Source of the DNA: Plotosus lineatus
Lineage: Eukaryota; Chordata; Actinopteri; Siluriformes; Plotosidae
Direction: 5' to 3'
Length of the DNA stretch: 64,000 nucleotides
Assembly: GCA_024760905.1 (NCBI GenBank)
Contig: CM045733.1
Span: forward strand, 28,437,001 to 28,501,000
In this document: piece by piece, positions 43,991 through 53,589 of the stretch
Numbering within the stretch: position 1 is the stretch's first letter
Layout: each line of letters opens with the position of its first letter
The notes under the pieces: generated by a model
The model's database searches: none
What the model was told of the DNA's origin: nothing
The model's input: only the letters and a program-made list of their open reading frames with translations
Made by a program: the position numbers and the translations under genes

Positions 43991-44239
43991 TCACTTGATA
44001 GATCCAAACAGTTCCTTAGCCTCAGCGCTGGAAGAAAATAAACATCAATGATGAGGACAGCAGTGAATTCCCATTATAAATAATATGATCGGCATCTAAG
44101 TGTCATGAACTTTGCTAAAGTTGAACAGCAGCGGAAAACCTTTGAGCTTTTATCATTCCATGTTGATACAAACAGAAGAAGAAAATTAAGACATTCATTC
44201 ATTCATACACAGTACATAGATTTATGCACATGTATACAA

Positions 44240-44240
<1 letters not shown>
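43991..44240. other. No recognisable feature
   Basis: Unassigned sequence before the TC/AC array. Confidence 0.3.
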
Positions 44241-44270
<30 letters not shown>

Positions 44271-44272
44271 AC

Positions 44273-44349
<77 letters not shown>
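44241..44349. repeat. (TC)n-(AC)n compound microsatellite
   Basis: About 30 bases of TC followed by about 80 of AC with one GC interruption. Confidence 0.95.
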
Positions 44350-44353
<4 letters not shown>

Positions 44354-44448
44354 TTGACATTCATTCCAGGTACTGTTCCTCTTGCCAGAATTCAGCAGCA
44401 TGTAAGAATGTGAGGATTCTTGCAATATATTCCCTAAGCATGCTTGTC

Positions 44449-44452
<4 letters not shown>

Positions 44453-44528
<76 letters not shown>
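44453..44528. repeat. (CA)n microsatellite
   Basis: 76 bases of CA, 103 bases downstream of the previous AC array and in the same orientation. Confidence 0.95.
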
Positions 44529-44530
<2 letters not shown>

Positions 44531-44779
44531 AGCACAATTGATGTCAGCTGTTTTCTCTCCCCCACCCCTGTTCAGATTTCAGCAGCCCTGGAACCATTAC
44601 AATGTGGGTTGTAATGTCAAAAAACAAATACCAAGTAAACAAGCTATGACCACATAGATTGAACCACACAAAGTCCCACATGCTAATTACCTTTCAACAA
44701 GCACCATTGCATTCCCCAAACTCTTAAATATATCAACAGTGCTGCAACCATCATTTTGAGGGTTGTGTTACTGATACCA
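44529..44779. other. No recognisable feature
   Basis: Spacer between CA arrays. Confidence 0.3.
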
Positions 44780-44803
44780 AACACACACACACACACATGC
44801 ACG

Positions 44804-44865
<62 letters not shown>
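44780..44865. repeat. (CA)n microsatellite with variants
   Basis: CA run with TGCACGCACGC interruption near 44797-44807; another short CA array is at 45001-45019. Confidence 0.93.
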
Positions 44866-44866
<1 letters not shown>

Positions 44867-45019
44867 TAATGGGGATTCTTAATCAAGGCTGCTGGATCCT
44901 GTACACATATAATTAACATTTGCACAATGACCACAACAAGCAATATAACACCTGTGACTCTGGAATCACAGTTAGTCATCCATTGCCTTATTTTTTTGAA
45001 CACACACACACACACACAT

Positions 45020-45880
45020 AAGATAAGATAAGATACAGCTTTATTAATCTCACAATGGAGAAATTCACTGTTACAGGCTCTTGAGGTACCATCAGTAGGG
45101 GTGCAAAAATAGATACATATACAAACATACACACATACATATATATTATATAAGTAAATAAATAAATAGATACATAAATAGTATAAATTAATAAACAATA
45201 AAAGAAAAGAAGGGAACGACTTTATAGACTGGCCTATATTAAAGTGTAATGTATCTGAGTGCAGAGTAGATGGGTTGATATGGTTCACAGTCAGTGGGGT
45301 AGATGTGGCTGATTAAAGTGCACGGGATTTTTATTGCACATAACCGGTATTTTCACAGACAGTTACAAAGTGGCGTTGTACAGTCTGACAGCGGTGGGAA
45401 TGAACGACCTGCGGTAGCGCTCCTTCCTGCACTGAGGATGTCTCAGTCGTCCACTGAAGGAGCTACTCAGCTTCTCTACAATCTAGTGAAGTGGGTGAGA
45501 GCTATTGTTCATGATGGATGTGAGCTTTGCTACCATCCTCCTCTCACTCACCTCCTCCACAGAGTCCAGTGGGCAGCCGAGGACAGAGCTGGCCCTCCTG
45601 ACCAGCTTGTTCAGTCTTTTTCTGTCCCGCTCTGTGCTGCCCGGGGCCCAGCAGATGGCAGCGTAGAGGATTGCAGAGGCTACCACACACTGAGCATGTC
45701 CTGAGCAGAGGTCTGCATACTCCAAAGGACCTGAGTCTCCTCAGAAGGTGGAGGCGACCCTGGCCCTTCTTGTAGAGGGCGTTGGTGTTGTGGGACCAGT
45801 CCAGTTTATTGTTAAGGTGAACGCCCAGGTATTTGAAACTGTTCACTATCTCAATGTTCTGTCCCTGGACGTTCACTCGT

Positions 45881-45930
<50 letters not shown>

Positions 45931-46115
45931 GTGTGCCTCTTCTGAAGTCGACCACCATCTCCTTCGTTTTCCTGGTGTTCAAGCACAAGTGGTTGCGCTC
46001 ACACCAGTCCACGAAGTCAACGATGACCGACCGGTACTCCAGCTCGTTCCCCTCTGACACACGGCCCACGATGGCGGAGTCGTCCGAAAACTTCTGGAGG
46101 TGGCAGCTGTCTGTG

Positions 46116-46118
<3 letters not shown>
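45020..46118 (-). mobile_element. Rex1-type LINE copy 3, 5'-truncated
   Basis: Minus strand: begins at 46118 within STDSCHLQKFSDDSAIVG (active site FSDD, about 46075-46086), then VDFVDWCERNHLCLNTRKTK, VVDFRRGTLTHT..., the in-frame (CA)n array (45884-45928), FKYLGVHLNNKLDWSHNTN, VVASAILYAAICWAPG, RASSVLGCPLDSVEE and the C-terminal block. The 3' UTR matches copy 1 (CAATAAAAATCCCGTGCAC, GTACCTCAAGAGCCTGTAAC) and ends in TATCTTATCTTATCT at 45020. Two or three frame breaks. The 5' truncation point lies directly against a (CA)n array. Confidence 0.87.
45884..45928. repeat. (GT)n microsatellite inside the Rex1-type ORF
   Basis: 45 bases; (CA)n on the LINE's coding strand, at the same codon position as in copy 1. 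Confidence 0.95.

Positions 46119-46168
<50 letters not shown>
46119..46168. repeat. (CA)n at the LINE 5' junction
   Basis: 50 bases of CA immediately upstream of the truncated LINE. Confidence 0.95.
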
Positions 46169-46169
<1 letters not shown>

Positions 46170-46314
46170 TATATGTAAATATTGTTATATGTATATATTG
46201 TTTCTGAAAATGACTGCCAGATGACCGGACTGGTTTGAAGAAATCTTGCGCATTTAAATCTATTCATCTATGTTCAATGCCATGTCACTGTGGTGCGAAA
46301 CGGAGAGGCAGTGA

Positions 46315-46316
<2 letters not shown>

Positions 46317-46406
<90 letters not shown>
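46317..46406. repeat. (TA)n microsatellite
   Basis: 90 bases of TA ending exactly where the Tc1-like terminus GGGGGTGGAC begins. Confidence 0.95.
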
Positions 46407-46409
<3 letters not shown>

Positions 46410-46783
46410 GGTGGACAAATTAATGGAAACACCTAACATTTTGGCATCATAATCTATGAACATAATTTCAACAATGAAAACTTGGCATATGTATTGATTC
46501 TTACAACTTGTGAATCGTTTCCAAAGAAAATTTTTCAGTTCGAATACCCTCTATCTCTTTTAATGACGATGGCGGACTTCTGCTTTGCTGAGGATGTTTT
46601 TCCCTCTCTTTCAAAGGTAGTCATTACTTTTGAGACAGTACCTCTTGAAACACGGAACATTTGGGCAGTTTTTGTTACACTAGCGCATACCATACGAGCA
46701 CCAACAATTTGGCCCCTTTTAAAATCTAAGAGGTCTGCCATTATAGGGTATGATTAATGTTTTCAATATCTGAAAAGGAAAAA

Positions 46784-46858
<75 letters not shown>

Positions 46859-46991
46859 ACATCAGCATATCAAATAATAAATTTATTCTTCAAAAAAATA
46901 ATAACATATGCCAAGTTTTGATTGTTTAAATTATGTTCAAAGATTATGACGCCAACATGTTAGGTGTTTCTATTATTTTGTCCACCCCCTG
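46405..46991 (-). mobile_element. Tc1-like element (Tc1-2), internally deleted
   Basis: The terminal inverted repeats are about 85 bases: left GGGGGTGGACAAATTAATGG, AAACACCTAACATT..., CATAATCTATGAACATAATT, ACTTGGCATATGT; right the reverse complement, ending GTCCACCCCCTG before TA at 46992-46993. Inside, the minus strand keeps only the N-terminal DNA-binding part of the transposase; the DDE core is absent. A (TA)n array (46792-46855) sits at the deletion site. TA flanks are consistent with Tc1/mariner insertion. Confidence 0.87.
46535..46741 (-). pseudogene. Tc1-like transposase N-terminal fragment
   Basis: 68 codons: MADLLDFKRGQIVGARMVCA, SVTKTAQMF, VSRGTVSKVM, TTFEREGKTSSA. This is the first helix-turn-helix (paired-like) domain of a Tc1 transposase, which binds the terminal repeats. 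The catalytic domain does not follow. A fragment like this could in principle compete for TIR binding, but expression is unknown. Confidence 0.82.
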
Positions 46992-48330
46992 TATATTATC
47001 CCAGCTAACACGCGACGCTGTTGCGACCATTTACAACGTTACAGAATGGTTGCAATTAAGTCAGGTTACATGTGGTGTATGTTGTAGCGACATTATATCA
47101 AAAGTCCACCGAGATCCTATATGTGATGTTTAACGTTGTTTAGATGTTGCCAAAGCGTCATCCACCCCCAGAGGTCTGCCACAGTAAACTGTGCACATGT
47201 GTGTCAGTCATTCCGGTTTGGCACGCTTGCTTAAACAGACAAAGAGATTTCCTTTCGGCTCACCACAGTGAATGAAGATGTCTTCATCTTGGCCAACAAT
47301 ATTTCCTCTGTGAAAAGAAGAAGATTTAACCGAAATCTGAGACAAGATCACAAGGTAAGATATAAATACACTTCAGAGCCAAATGCTGATTGGTAGTTCA
47401 TAGTTCTAATTTTAACTTGGCTTCACTTCACAAGCATGTTATGATGTTTAGAACATTGAGAGGATATGAAATGTATTGCAACATGTGCCGATAGTCTGAT
47501 ACATTGTTATATCTGGTCGCAATTAAGTCAGGTTACATGTGACGTTATGTAGACGTTGTAGCGACGTTATATCAAACGGTACCTGACATTTCATCACAAC
47601 ATTGTTTAGACATCACCTAAACATCACACAACCCCAGGCCGTGCGAGGTCTGCCACAGTGAACTGTGCACATGCGTGTCAGTCTTTCCGGTTTGGCGCGC
47701 TTGCTTGAACAGACAACGATTTCCTTTCGGCTTAGTCCTTTTGTCAGGAGTCGCAACAGAGACTTCTTATTCTTGGCCAACAATATTTCCTCTGAGATTT
47801 AACCGAAATCTGAGGGAAGATCACAGGGTAAGATATGTACATAAAGTTACATCACAGCCAAATGCCATTGGATTGGGTAGGAGTTCAATGTTCTAAATTC
47901 AACTTGGCTTCACTTATGTTTATTGAGAGGATATGAAATGTAGTGTAGTCGGCTGGTGTAGCCGCCTCACCAGGTACTCTCCTCGAGCCATGCTTCACAG
48001 AAACACAGCATCGAGCAGTCCTGTAGATCCCTCTGCGCTGCAATCCGAGCAGGAAGCTTGTCCATCTTGTTTCGCAGAGACCGAACATTTTCAAGCAATA
48101 TGTTTTTCAAGTTTTGCACACTGACATTATTCACTTTAATCTGATCTTGAGGGTTAGGTAGAGATTTTATTTCAAACGGAGAACCTATATGTGCCGTATG
48201 TCACTGTTGTTTAGATGCCTAAGCATTGCACATCTTGGCTTTTCCAAGAAGACGTGTTATTCTTAATCTTGGCCAACAATATTAAATTTTCTGAGATTTA
48301 ACCGAAATCTGTTTTCCTGATTGTTAATAG
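46992..48330. repeat. 467-bp direct duplication plus a third partial copy
   Basis: Blocks GCAATTAAGTCAGGTTACAT (47052 and 47519), GAGGTCTGCCACAGT, GTGCACATG.GTGTCAGTC, TTCCGGTTTGGC.CGCTTGCTT, AACAGACAA..GATTTCCTTT, TCTTGGCCAACAATATTTCC and GATTTAACCGAAATCTGAG occur twice in the same order, 467 bases apart. A third shorter copy with TCTTGGCCAACAATATTAAA and GATTTAACCGAAATCTG is near 48270-48316. Each full unit holds a CTTTCGGCT...CACAG stretch like the reverse of the SINE-B/RTE-A tail. Unit identity unknown; no ORF. Confidence 0.85.
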
Positions 48331-48689
48331 ATGTCTGGTTTTAGTGATGGGGTTCACTGTTGAACAGACAGTGGATGTTATTCACGAGGTTTGTTCGTGA
48401 AAATGGTAAGTTCTTTTTGTAGCATATTTAAATACTAGTATTGCCTGGCTTTATGATACATAATGGTAACTTACTTGTATACTGTTAAGTGTTGATATGG
48501 TATCTTTATACACATGTTTTAATAATGTACTCATAACACACAAACTGATCCAAAAACGGTGTAGGGGAAAATCAATGCTATCTGATTCTTTAAATTAAAT
48601 GCATTCATTTTCAAATCGTTGGTATGAAATCCAATGTATTCTACAAAAGTTACTGTAACAATAAAATATGTGCAATTCTAAAGCTACAT
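48331..48689. other. No recognisable feature
   Basis: AT-rich spacer before the Tigger-like fragment. Confidence 0.35.
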
Positions 48690-49500
48690 GATTTTGTACA
48701 GTACAATGAGTCGTCGACTTATGACCGATGCGAGTTACGTCTGTTCGACTTTACGACCACAAAAGTCAGGAAGCATGATTCATGACAGTGCAGTGCGAGT
48801 GTTGCGTAAGACAGTTGTTTGTGCTTCTGGCAGCACCGGCATCTTAAAAGGCCAATCAGGAGATGATGCAGCTTCACTTTCTAACTGCTTTCTCACTGCT
48901 CAGAGCGGTGTTAACAGTAGTACAGTACATACATCGTTGACTTATCACTGCGAGATTTTTGGAGAAAGTATAACCTTCTTCATGCTATCAAGAATATCAC
49001 TACAGGATGTGAAGCTGGAACGAAGAAATGTATGAATGGTGTCTGGAAGAAGTGTTTAAAACGCTATGTAAATACTTTTGATGGCTTTGAGAATGAACGT
49101 GACCTTGAGATGATTCGTGAGAAAATCGTCAAACTGGCTAAAGATCTTTCTTTGGAATGTGAAATGGAAGAAGTTGAGGAGTTGTTGGACCAAGAATCTG
49201 AAGAGCTGACAAATGAAGAGCTTATTGCTTTGGAAGAAGAAAAAATCACAGAAGAAGAAAGGAGGATTGCAGCACAGCAAGAAGAAGAAGAAGAAGAAGA
49301 GGAGCCACAACGAATGTTCATGACTAAAGGTTTATCTGAAGGTTTATCACAGCTAAATAAACTTCTTGCCCATTTTGAAGCAATGGACCCAAACTTCAAG
49401 TGATTTGCAAAAATTGAACGAATGGTACTCAATGCTGAAATCTACGATGAGAAGAAGAAACGAACCATTAAGACAACTCTAATCATGTTTATAAAAAAAA
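48690..49500 (+). mobile_element. pogo/Tigger-type transposon fragment
   Basis: The 5' part (about 48700-48765) has CAATGAGTCGTCGACTTATG and GTCTGTTCGACTTTACGACC, resembling Tigger-type terminal repeats. The 3' part (49032-49500) encodes the C-terminal tail of a Tigger/TIGD-type transposase: MNGVWKKCLKRYVNTFDGFE, LAKDLSLECEMEEVEELL, EELTNEELIALEEEKITEEE, an acidic run, FMTKGLSEGLSQLNKLLAHF, EAMDPN, then after one stop FAKIERMV and AEIYDEKKK. The catalytic DDE domain is absent, so about 1.5 kb of interior is deleted. Confidence 0.78.
49032..49403 (+). pseudogene. Tigger/TIGD-type transposase C-terminal fragment
   Basis: 123 open codons, acidic and coiled-coil-like (residues about 35-90, Glu-rich, with an EEEEEEEE run), ending with LAHFEAMDPNFK and a stop. 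In the Tigger family this tail follows the DDE domain. The segment after the stop (FAKIERMVLNAEIYDEKKK) also belongs to the family tail, so the stop is a mutation. No catalytic residues. Confidence 0.75.
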
Positions 49501-49654
49501 AACAAAAACAAAAGAAAGAAAGAAAAGAAGCCCTAAGTGTTCTCTGTAAAGTTCCTTCATTAATGCAACATATCAGTGATCATCGATATAGTTGTACATT
49601 CTGTTTTAAGAAATATTGTTTATCTTCGTGATTGCAATTCCCTTTATAATAATT

Positions 49655-50020
49655 TCTTGTTCTTTTCCTTTTGGCTTTTTGCCTTTATCAGGGGTCGCCA
49701 CAGCAAATGATTGGCACATTTGATTTGGCATAGGTTTTTATGTCGGATGCCCTTCCTGATACAACCCTTTAGCAAGGGACAGAAACATGCTGACGGCTTT
49801 GCAGCCTACTCTTCACGAAAGTCAGCAATGGTTCTTTTACATGCCTCTAACCATAGACAGTGAGCGACATGGCCCGGCTTTGATAACCCAGTCACCTGCA
49901 CTGGAGGGAGGTGTGGGTGGGGAGCGGGGGGCAGTAACAACCTTTTGGACAGTGGGACTCGAAACCCCAACCTTAGGATCAGTGATCCAGGACCCTATAC
50001 CACTAGACCACCACTGCCCC
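49655..50020 (-). mobile_element. SINE-B, full-length copy
   Basis: Minus strand from 50020: the head GGGGCAGTGGTGGTCTAGTG and TATAGGGTCCTGGATCACTG; B-box-like GGGGTTTCGAGTCCCAC (about 49951-49967); body with GTGACTGGGTTATCAAAGCC and GGCATGTAAAAGAACCATTG; RTE-A 5'-UTR-like AGGAAGGGCATCCGACATAA; tail with TTGCTGTGGCGACCCCTGAT and AAAGCCAAAAGGAAAAGAAC. About 365 bp. It defines the family structure together with 22526-22890. Confidence 0.83.
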
Positions 50021-50032
50021 ATATACTATATA

Positions 50033-50213
50033 TCTTTTCCTTTCATCTTTTTCCCTTCAGGGGTCACCACAGCAAACCATCCGCTTCCATCTTACCTTAT
50101 CCTCTGCATCTTCTACTCTTACTCCAACTACCTTCATGTCCTCCACCACATCCATGAATCGTCTCTTTGGTCTTTCTCTTGGCCTTCTGCCCGGTAGTTC
50201 CAAACTCAGCATC

Positions 50214-50216
<3 letters not shown>
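50033..50216 (-). mobile_element. RTE-A LINE copy 9, very short 3' end
   Basis: Minus strand encodes MLSLELPGRRPRERPKRRFM, DVVEDMKVVGVRVEDAEDKV, RWKRMVCCGDP, then the 3' UTR (CCCTGAAGGGAAAAAGATGA). 5' truncation coincides with a (CA)n array beginning at 50216. Confidence 0.87.
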
Positions 50217-50274
<58 letters not shown>

Positions 50275-50354
50275 TACATACATACATACATATATACATA
50301 TATACATACATACATACATACATACATACATACATACATACATACATACATACA
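50216..50354. repeat. (CA)n-(CATA)n compound microsatellite
   Basis: CA at 50216-50270, then CATA tetranucleotides to 50354 with TATATA interruptions. Confidence 0.95.
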
Positions 50355-50424
50355 GGTATACCCCCGGCTTACGTCGTTCATTGGTTCCAGGAGAGACAAT
50401 TCTTTTTTCATATTTTTTTTTCTT
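50353..50424 (+). mobile_element. pogo/Tigger-like terminal repeat scrap
   Basis: CAGGTATACCCCCGGCTTAC followed by GTCGTTCATTGGTTCCAGG right after TACATA resembles the start of a Tigger-type TIR. No matching right end was found before the SINE-B fragment. Confidence 0.35.
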
Positions 50425-50600
50425 TTGCTTTTCCTCTCGGCTTTATCCCTTTTTCAGGGGTCGCCACAGCGAATCATCTGATTAATGTTTGATTCGGCAT
50501 AGGTTTTTTTTTACGGATGCCTTTCTTGACAGATGCTTTTCTTTCTTGGCTGGCCATTATAACCCAGTTAGCTGCACTAGGGGGAAAAATGATTTAACCT
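50425..50600 (-). mobile_element. SINE-B fragment, 3' half with deletion
   Basis: Minus-strand end CGCTGTGGCGACCCCTGAAA, AGGGATAAAGCCGAGAGG; upstream GCATCCGTAAAAAAAA, CCTATGCCGAATCAAAC and the body piece CAGCTAACTGGGTTATAAT. The central body is missing. Confidence 0.72.
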
Positions 50601-50647
50601 GAAGGAGCTTGTCTCTAGGCTAGCCTATGCCAAATTTACTTGTAATC

Positions 50648-50648
<1 letters not shown>

Positions 50649-50729
<81 letters not shown>
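50649..50729. repeat. (TA)n microsatellite
   Basis: About 80 bases of TA. Confidence 0.95.
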
Positions 50730-50731
<2 letters not shown>

Positions 50732-50774
50732 AAAATAAAAGGACAGGACAAAGACTTTCTATTGAAACTCCATT

Positions 50775-50864
50775 TATCACTACAGATCTGTTTCGAGGAT
50801 CTTCTCTAATCACCTGAAGAGAGAGGATGGTTTCACCACCCCTCGAAACAGATCTGTAGTGATA
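50775..50864. repeat. 24-bp perfect inverted repeat between two (TA)n arrays
   Basis: TATCACTACAGATCTGTTTC+GAGG (50775-50798) is the exact reverse complement of 50841-50864; the 42-base middle contains a further imperfect stem (ATCTTCTCT/AGAGAGGAT). Flanked by TA arrays at 50649-50729 and 50934-51003. Confidence 0.9.
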
Positions 50865-50929
50865 TTGATTGTTTATTTGCTCTACCAAAAAGTATTGAGC
50901 ACTCTCCTACGGAAGGATCTACTCAGAAA

Positions 50930-50933
<4 letters not shown>

Positions 50934-51003
<70 letters not shown>
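50934..51003. repeat. (TA)n microsatellite
   Basis: 70 bases of TA abutting the left TIR of Tc1-3. Confidence 0.95.
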
Positions 51004-51006
<3 letters not shown>

Positions 51007-52570
51007 TTCTGCATAAAATCACCATCAAATGTGATCTGAACTTTGGCAAATTCACACAGATGAAAAAAACAGTGTCTGCTTTAACTAAAACCACCCAAAC
51101 ATTTATAGGTTTTCATATTTTAATGAGGATAGCATGCAAACAATGACAGAAGGGGGAGGAATAAGTAACTGAACCCTCTGCCTAAGGAGACTTAAAGAGC
51201 AATTGAAACCAATTTTTACCAAACAATTTAAGTCAGGTGTGTGCCCAATCACTGATGAGTGGCTTAAAGCTGCACTGCCAACTATAAAACACACACCTGG
51301 TAAGAATTGTCTTGATGAGAAGCATTGTCTGATGTGCACCATGGCTCGCTCAAAAGAGCTGTCTGAAGACCTGCGATCAAGAATTGTTGATTTGTATAAA
51401 GCTGGGAAAGGATACAAAACCATCTCTAAAAGTCTGGATGTTCATCAATCGACAGTCAGAGAAGTTGTCTACAAATGGAGAGTTTGGCATTGTTGCTTCT
51501 CTCCCAAGGAGTGGTCGTCCACCAAATATGACGCCAAGAGTTCAGCGCAGAATACTCAGAGAGGTAAAAAAAACCCCTAGAGTGTCTGCGAAAGACTTAC
51601 AGAAATCACTGTCACAGTCCAATATCTCTGTGCACACATGAACTATATGTAAAACAATGGCCAAGAATGGTGTTCATGGGAGGACTCCAAGGAGGAAGCC
51701 ACTGCTGTCTAAAAAAAACATTGTTGCTCATTTAATGTTCGCAAAAAGGCACTTGGACACTCCACAGAAGTTTTGGCAAAATATTTTGTGGACTGATGAA
51801 ACCAAAGTTGAATTTCTTGGGAGGAACACACAATGTCATGTGTGGAGGAAAAATGGAACAGCTCACCAACATCAACACCTCATCCCCACCGTGAAGCATG
51901 GTGGAGTGTGCATCATGGTTTAGGGCTGTTTTGCTGCCTCGGGGCCTGGACAACTTGCAATCATTAATAGAAAAATGAATTCAAACGTTTATCAGGATGT
52001 TTTGCAGGAAAACCTGAGGCCGTCTGTCAGACAGTTGAAGCTAAAAAGAGGATGGATGCTGCAACAAGACAATGATCCAAAACACAGAAGTAAATAAATT
52101 TCAGAATGGTTTCAGAAGAACAAAATGCACATTCTGGAGTGGCCAAGTCAAAGTTGAGACTTGAGATGCTGTGGCATGACCTCAAGACAGCGAGTCATGC
52201 CAGACATCCCAGGAATTTGACTGAACTACAGCAGTTTTGTAAAGAAGAATGGGCCAAGATTAGTCCTGATCGATGTGCTAGACTGATCTGCAGCAACAGG
52301 AAGCGTCTGGTTGAAGTTATTGCTGCCGGGGGGGGGGGCACAAAATATTAAATGTGATGGTTCAGTTACTTATTCCTCCCCCTTTTGTCATTGTTTGCAT
52401 GCTATCTTTATTAAAATATGAAAACCTATAAATGTTTGAGTGGTTTTAGTTAAAGCAGACACTGTTTTTTCATCGATGTGATTTTGGCAAAGATCAGATC
52501 ACATTTGAAGGTGATTTTATGCAGAAATGTGAGAAATTCCAAAAGGTTCAGATACTTTTTCATACCACTG
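51004..52570 (+). mobile_element. Tc1-like DNA transposon (Tc1-3), nearly complete
   Basis: The right TIR (about 52370-52570) is complete and ends ATACCACTG before TA. The left TIR (51004-51170) is its reverse complement (CATTTCTGCATAAAATCACC, CTGCTTTAACTAAAACCACC, GATAGCATGCAAACAATGAC) but lacks the outer 35 or so bases, which are replaced by a (TA)n array. The transposase between is broken by frameshifts and stops. Element family distinct from Tc1-1 and Tc1-2. Confidence 0.9.
51341..52345 (+). pseudogene. Tc1-like transposase pseudogene (Tc1-3)
   Basis: ATG at 51341 starts MARSKELSEDLRSRIVDLYK, AGKGYKTISKSLDVHQSTVR (paired-like DNA-binding domain). A frameshift near 51478 switches to IVASLPRSGRPPNMTPRVQR, VKKTPRVSAKDLQ. 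A stop at about 51641 is followed by KNGVHGRTPRRKPLL, LWTDETKVEFLG (first catalytic Asp, about 51792), a stop after GGVCIMV (51923), then LQQDNDPKHRS (second Asp, about 52069) and LEWPSQS, after which DLNPIE is damaged so the final Glu block is not intact. Too many lesions to be active. Confidence 0.87.
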
Positions 52571-52582
52571 TATATATGACAG

Positions 52583-52713
52583 GGACAAGCATATGACAGG
52601 GTGTCGAGAGAGGAATTGTGGTGTAAGATGGTAGTAAGAGTAGAAGATGCAGAGGATAGGGTGAGATGGAAGAGGATGGTTCACTGTGCTGTGGAGAAAA
52701 GCTGAAAGGAAAA
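52583..52713 (+). mobile_element. RTE-A LINE copy 10, deleted fragment
   Basis: KAYDRVSREELW (RT motif A region) is joined directly to RVEDAEDRVRWKRMVHCA and GCTGAAAGGAAAAAA of the 3' end, so about 0.9 kb between is missing. Lies immediately right of the Tc1-3 terminus. Confidence 0.75.
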
Positions 52714-52989
52714 AAATATATATATATATAATTTATATAAGAACATAAAAGTGTGACGTAATGATGTAATGAAGTTTCAGCCAGATGTAGAATGCAGGAG
52801 GCAGTGTGAGATGGCAGAGTGGATTCATTACTCAAGTGGGGAAGCACTTGGGAGCATTGGGTGACAATTTGAAAATTGTTTCACATCACATCCCTGCTTC
52901 CCTGTGTTTGTTCTACATCCTGGTAGTTTCCCATGTTTCATTTTTATTGTTTTTCATCTTCGTCAATTTTCTAGCGCAGAGGTTGACAG
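52714..52989. other. No recognisable feature
   Basis: Short unassigned spacer. Confidence 0.3.
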
Positions 52990-53539
52990 AGGTGCAGACT
53001 ACAATGGACATGTTGGTACAGGCAACAGAGGGGACGAGGAAGTGATGGTCAGGTTTGGTATCCAGGACAGGAACACAGAAGGACAGATGTTGAAAGATTT
53101 TGCAAAAGGATGAAATTGGCTGTAGTGAATTTTGCAGAAGAGAGACGGGAATAGGATAACTTATAAAAGTGGAGGAAGGAGCACACAGGGAGACTACATC
53201 TTGTGTAGGCGATGTAATTTGAAGGAAGTCAGTGACTGCAAGGTAGTAGTGGGTGAGAGTGTTGCCAAACAGCATAGGATAGTGGTGTGCAGGATGATGC
53301 TGATGATGAGGAAGGTGAAGAAAGCAAAGGCAGAGTAGAAGACAAAGTGGTGGAAGCTGAAAAAGGAAGAGTGTCGTGTTGTCTTCAAGGAGGAGTTTAA
53401 ACATGCTTTGGGTGGTCAGTGTAAGGATCGCCTTAATCGGGCCCTCACACCTCGTCCTGTACACTGTCCAAATCCTTATATCTCAGTGTCTGGAGTACTC
53501 CGGGAACAGAAGACAACAAACCACACAAGTGAAATCTGG

Positions 53540-53545
53540 TTTATT
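53540..53545 (-). terminator. Polyadenylation signal of the solo LTR
   Basis: AATAAA on the minus strand, about 40 bases downstream of the TATA box. Confidence 0.6.
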
Positions 53546-53579
53546 CATCCACAGCTCAAAGGTGCATTCTTTGTACAGT

Positions 53580-53589
53580 GTATTTATAC
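53580..53589 (-). promoter_or_regulatory. TATA box of the solo LTR
   Basis: TGTATAAATACA on the minus strand, in the right place for the U3/R boundary of the LTR. Confidence 0.65.

Noticed and set aside
46535..46741. Independent small DNA-binding gene
   Set aside because: It is the N-terminal part of a Tc1-like transposase sitting between that element's own inverted repeats.
49032..49403. Domesticated TIGD host gene exon
   Set aside because: Family-typical tail with a premature stop, no DDE domain and terminal-repeat sequence upstream; best explained as a transposon relic.
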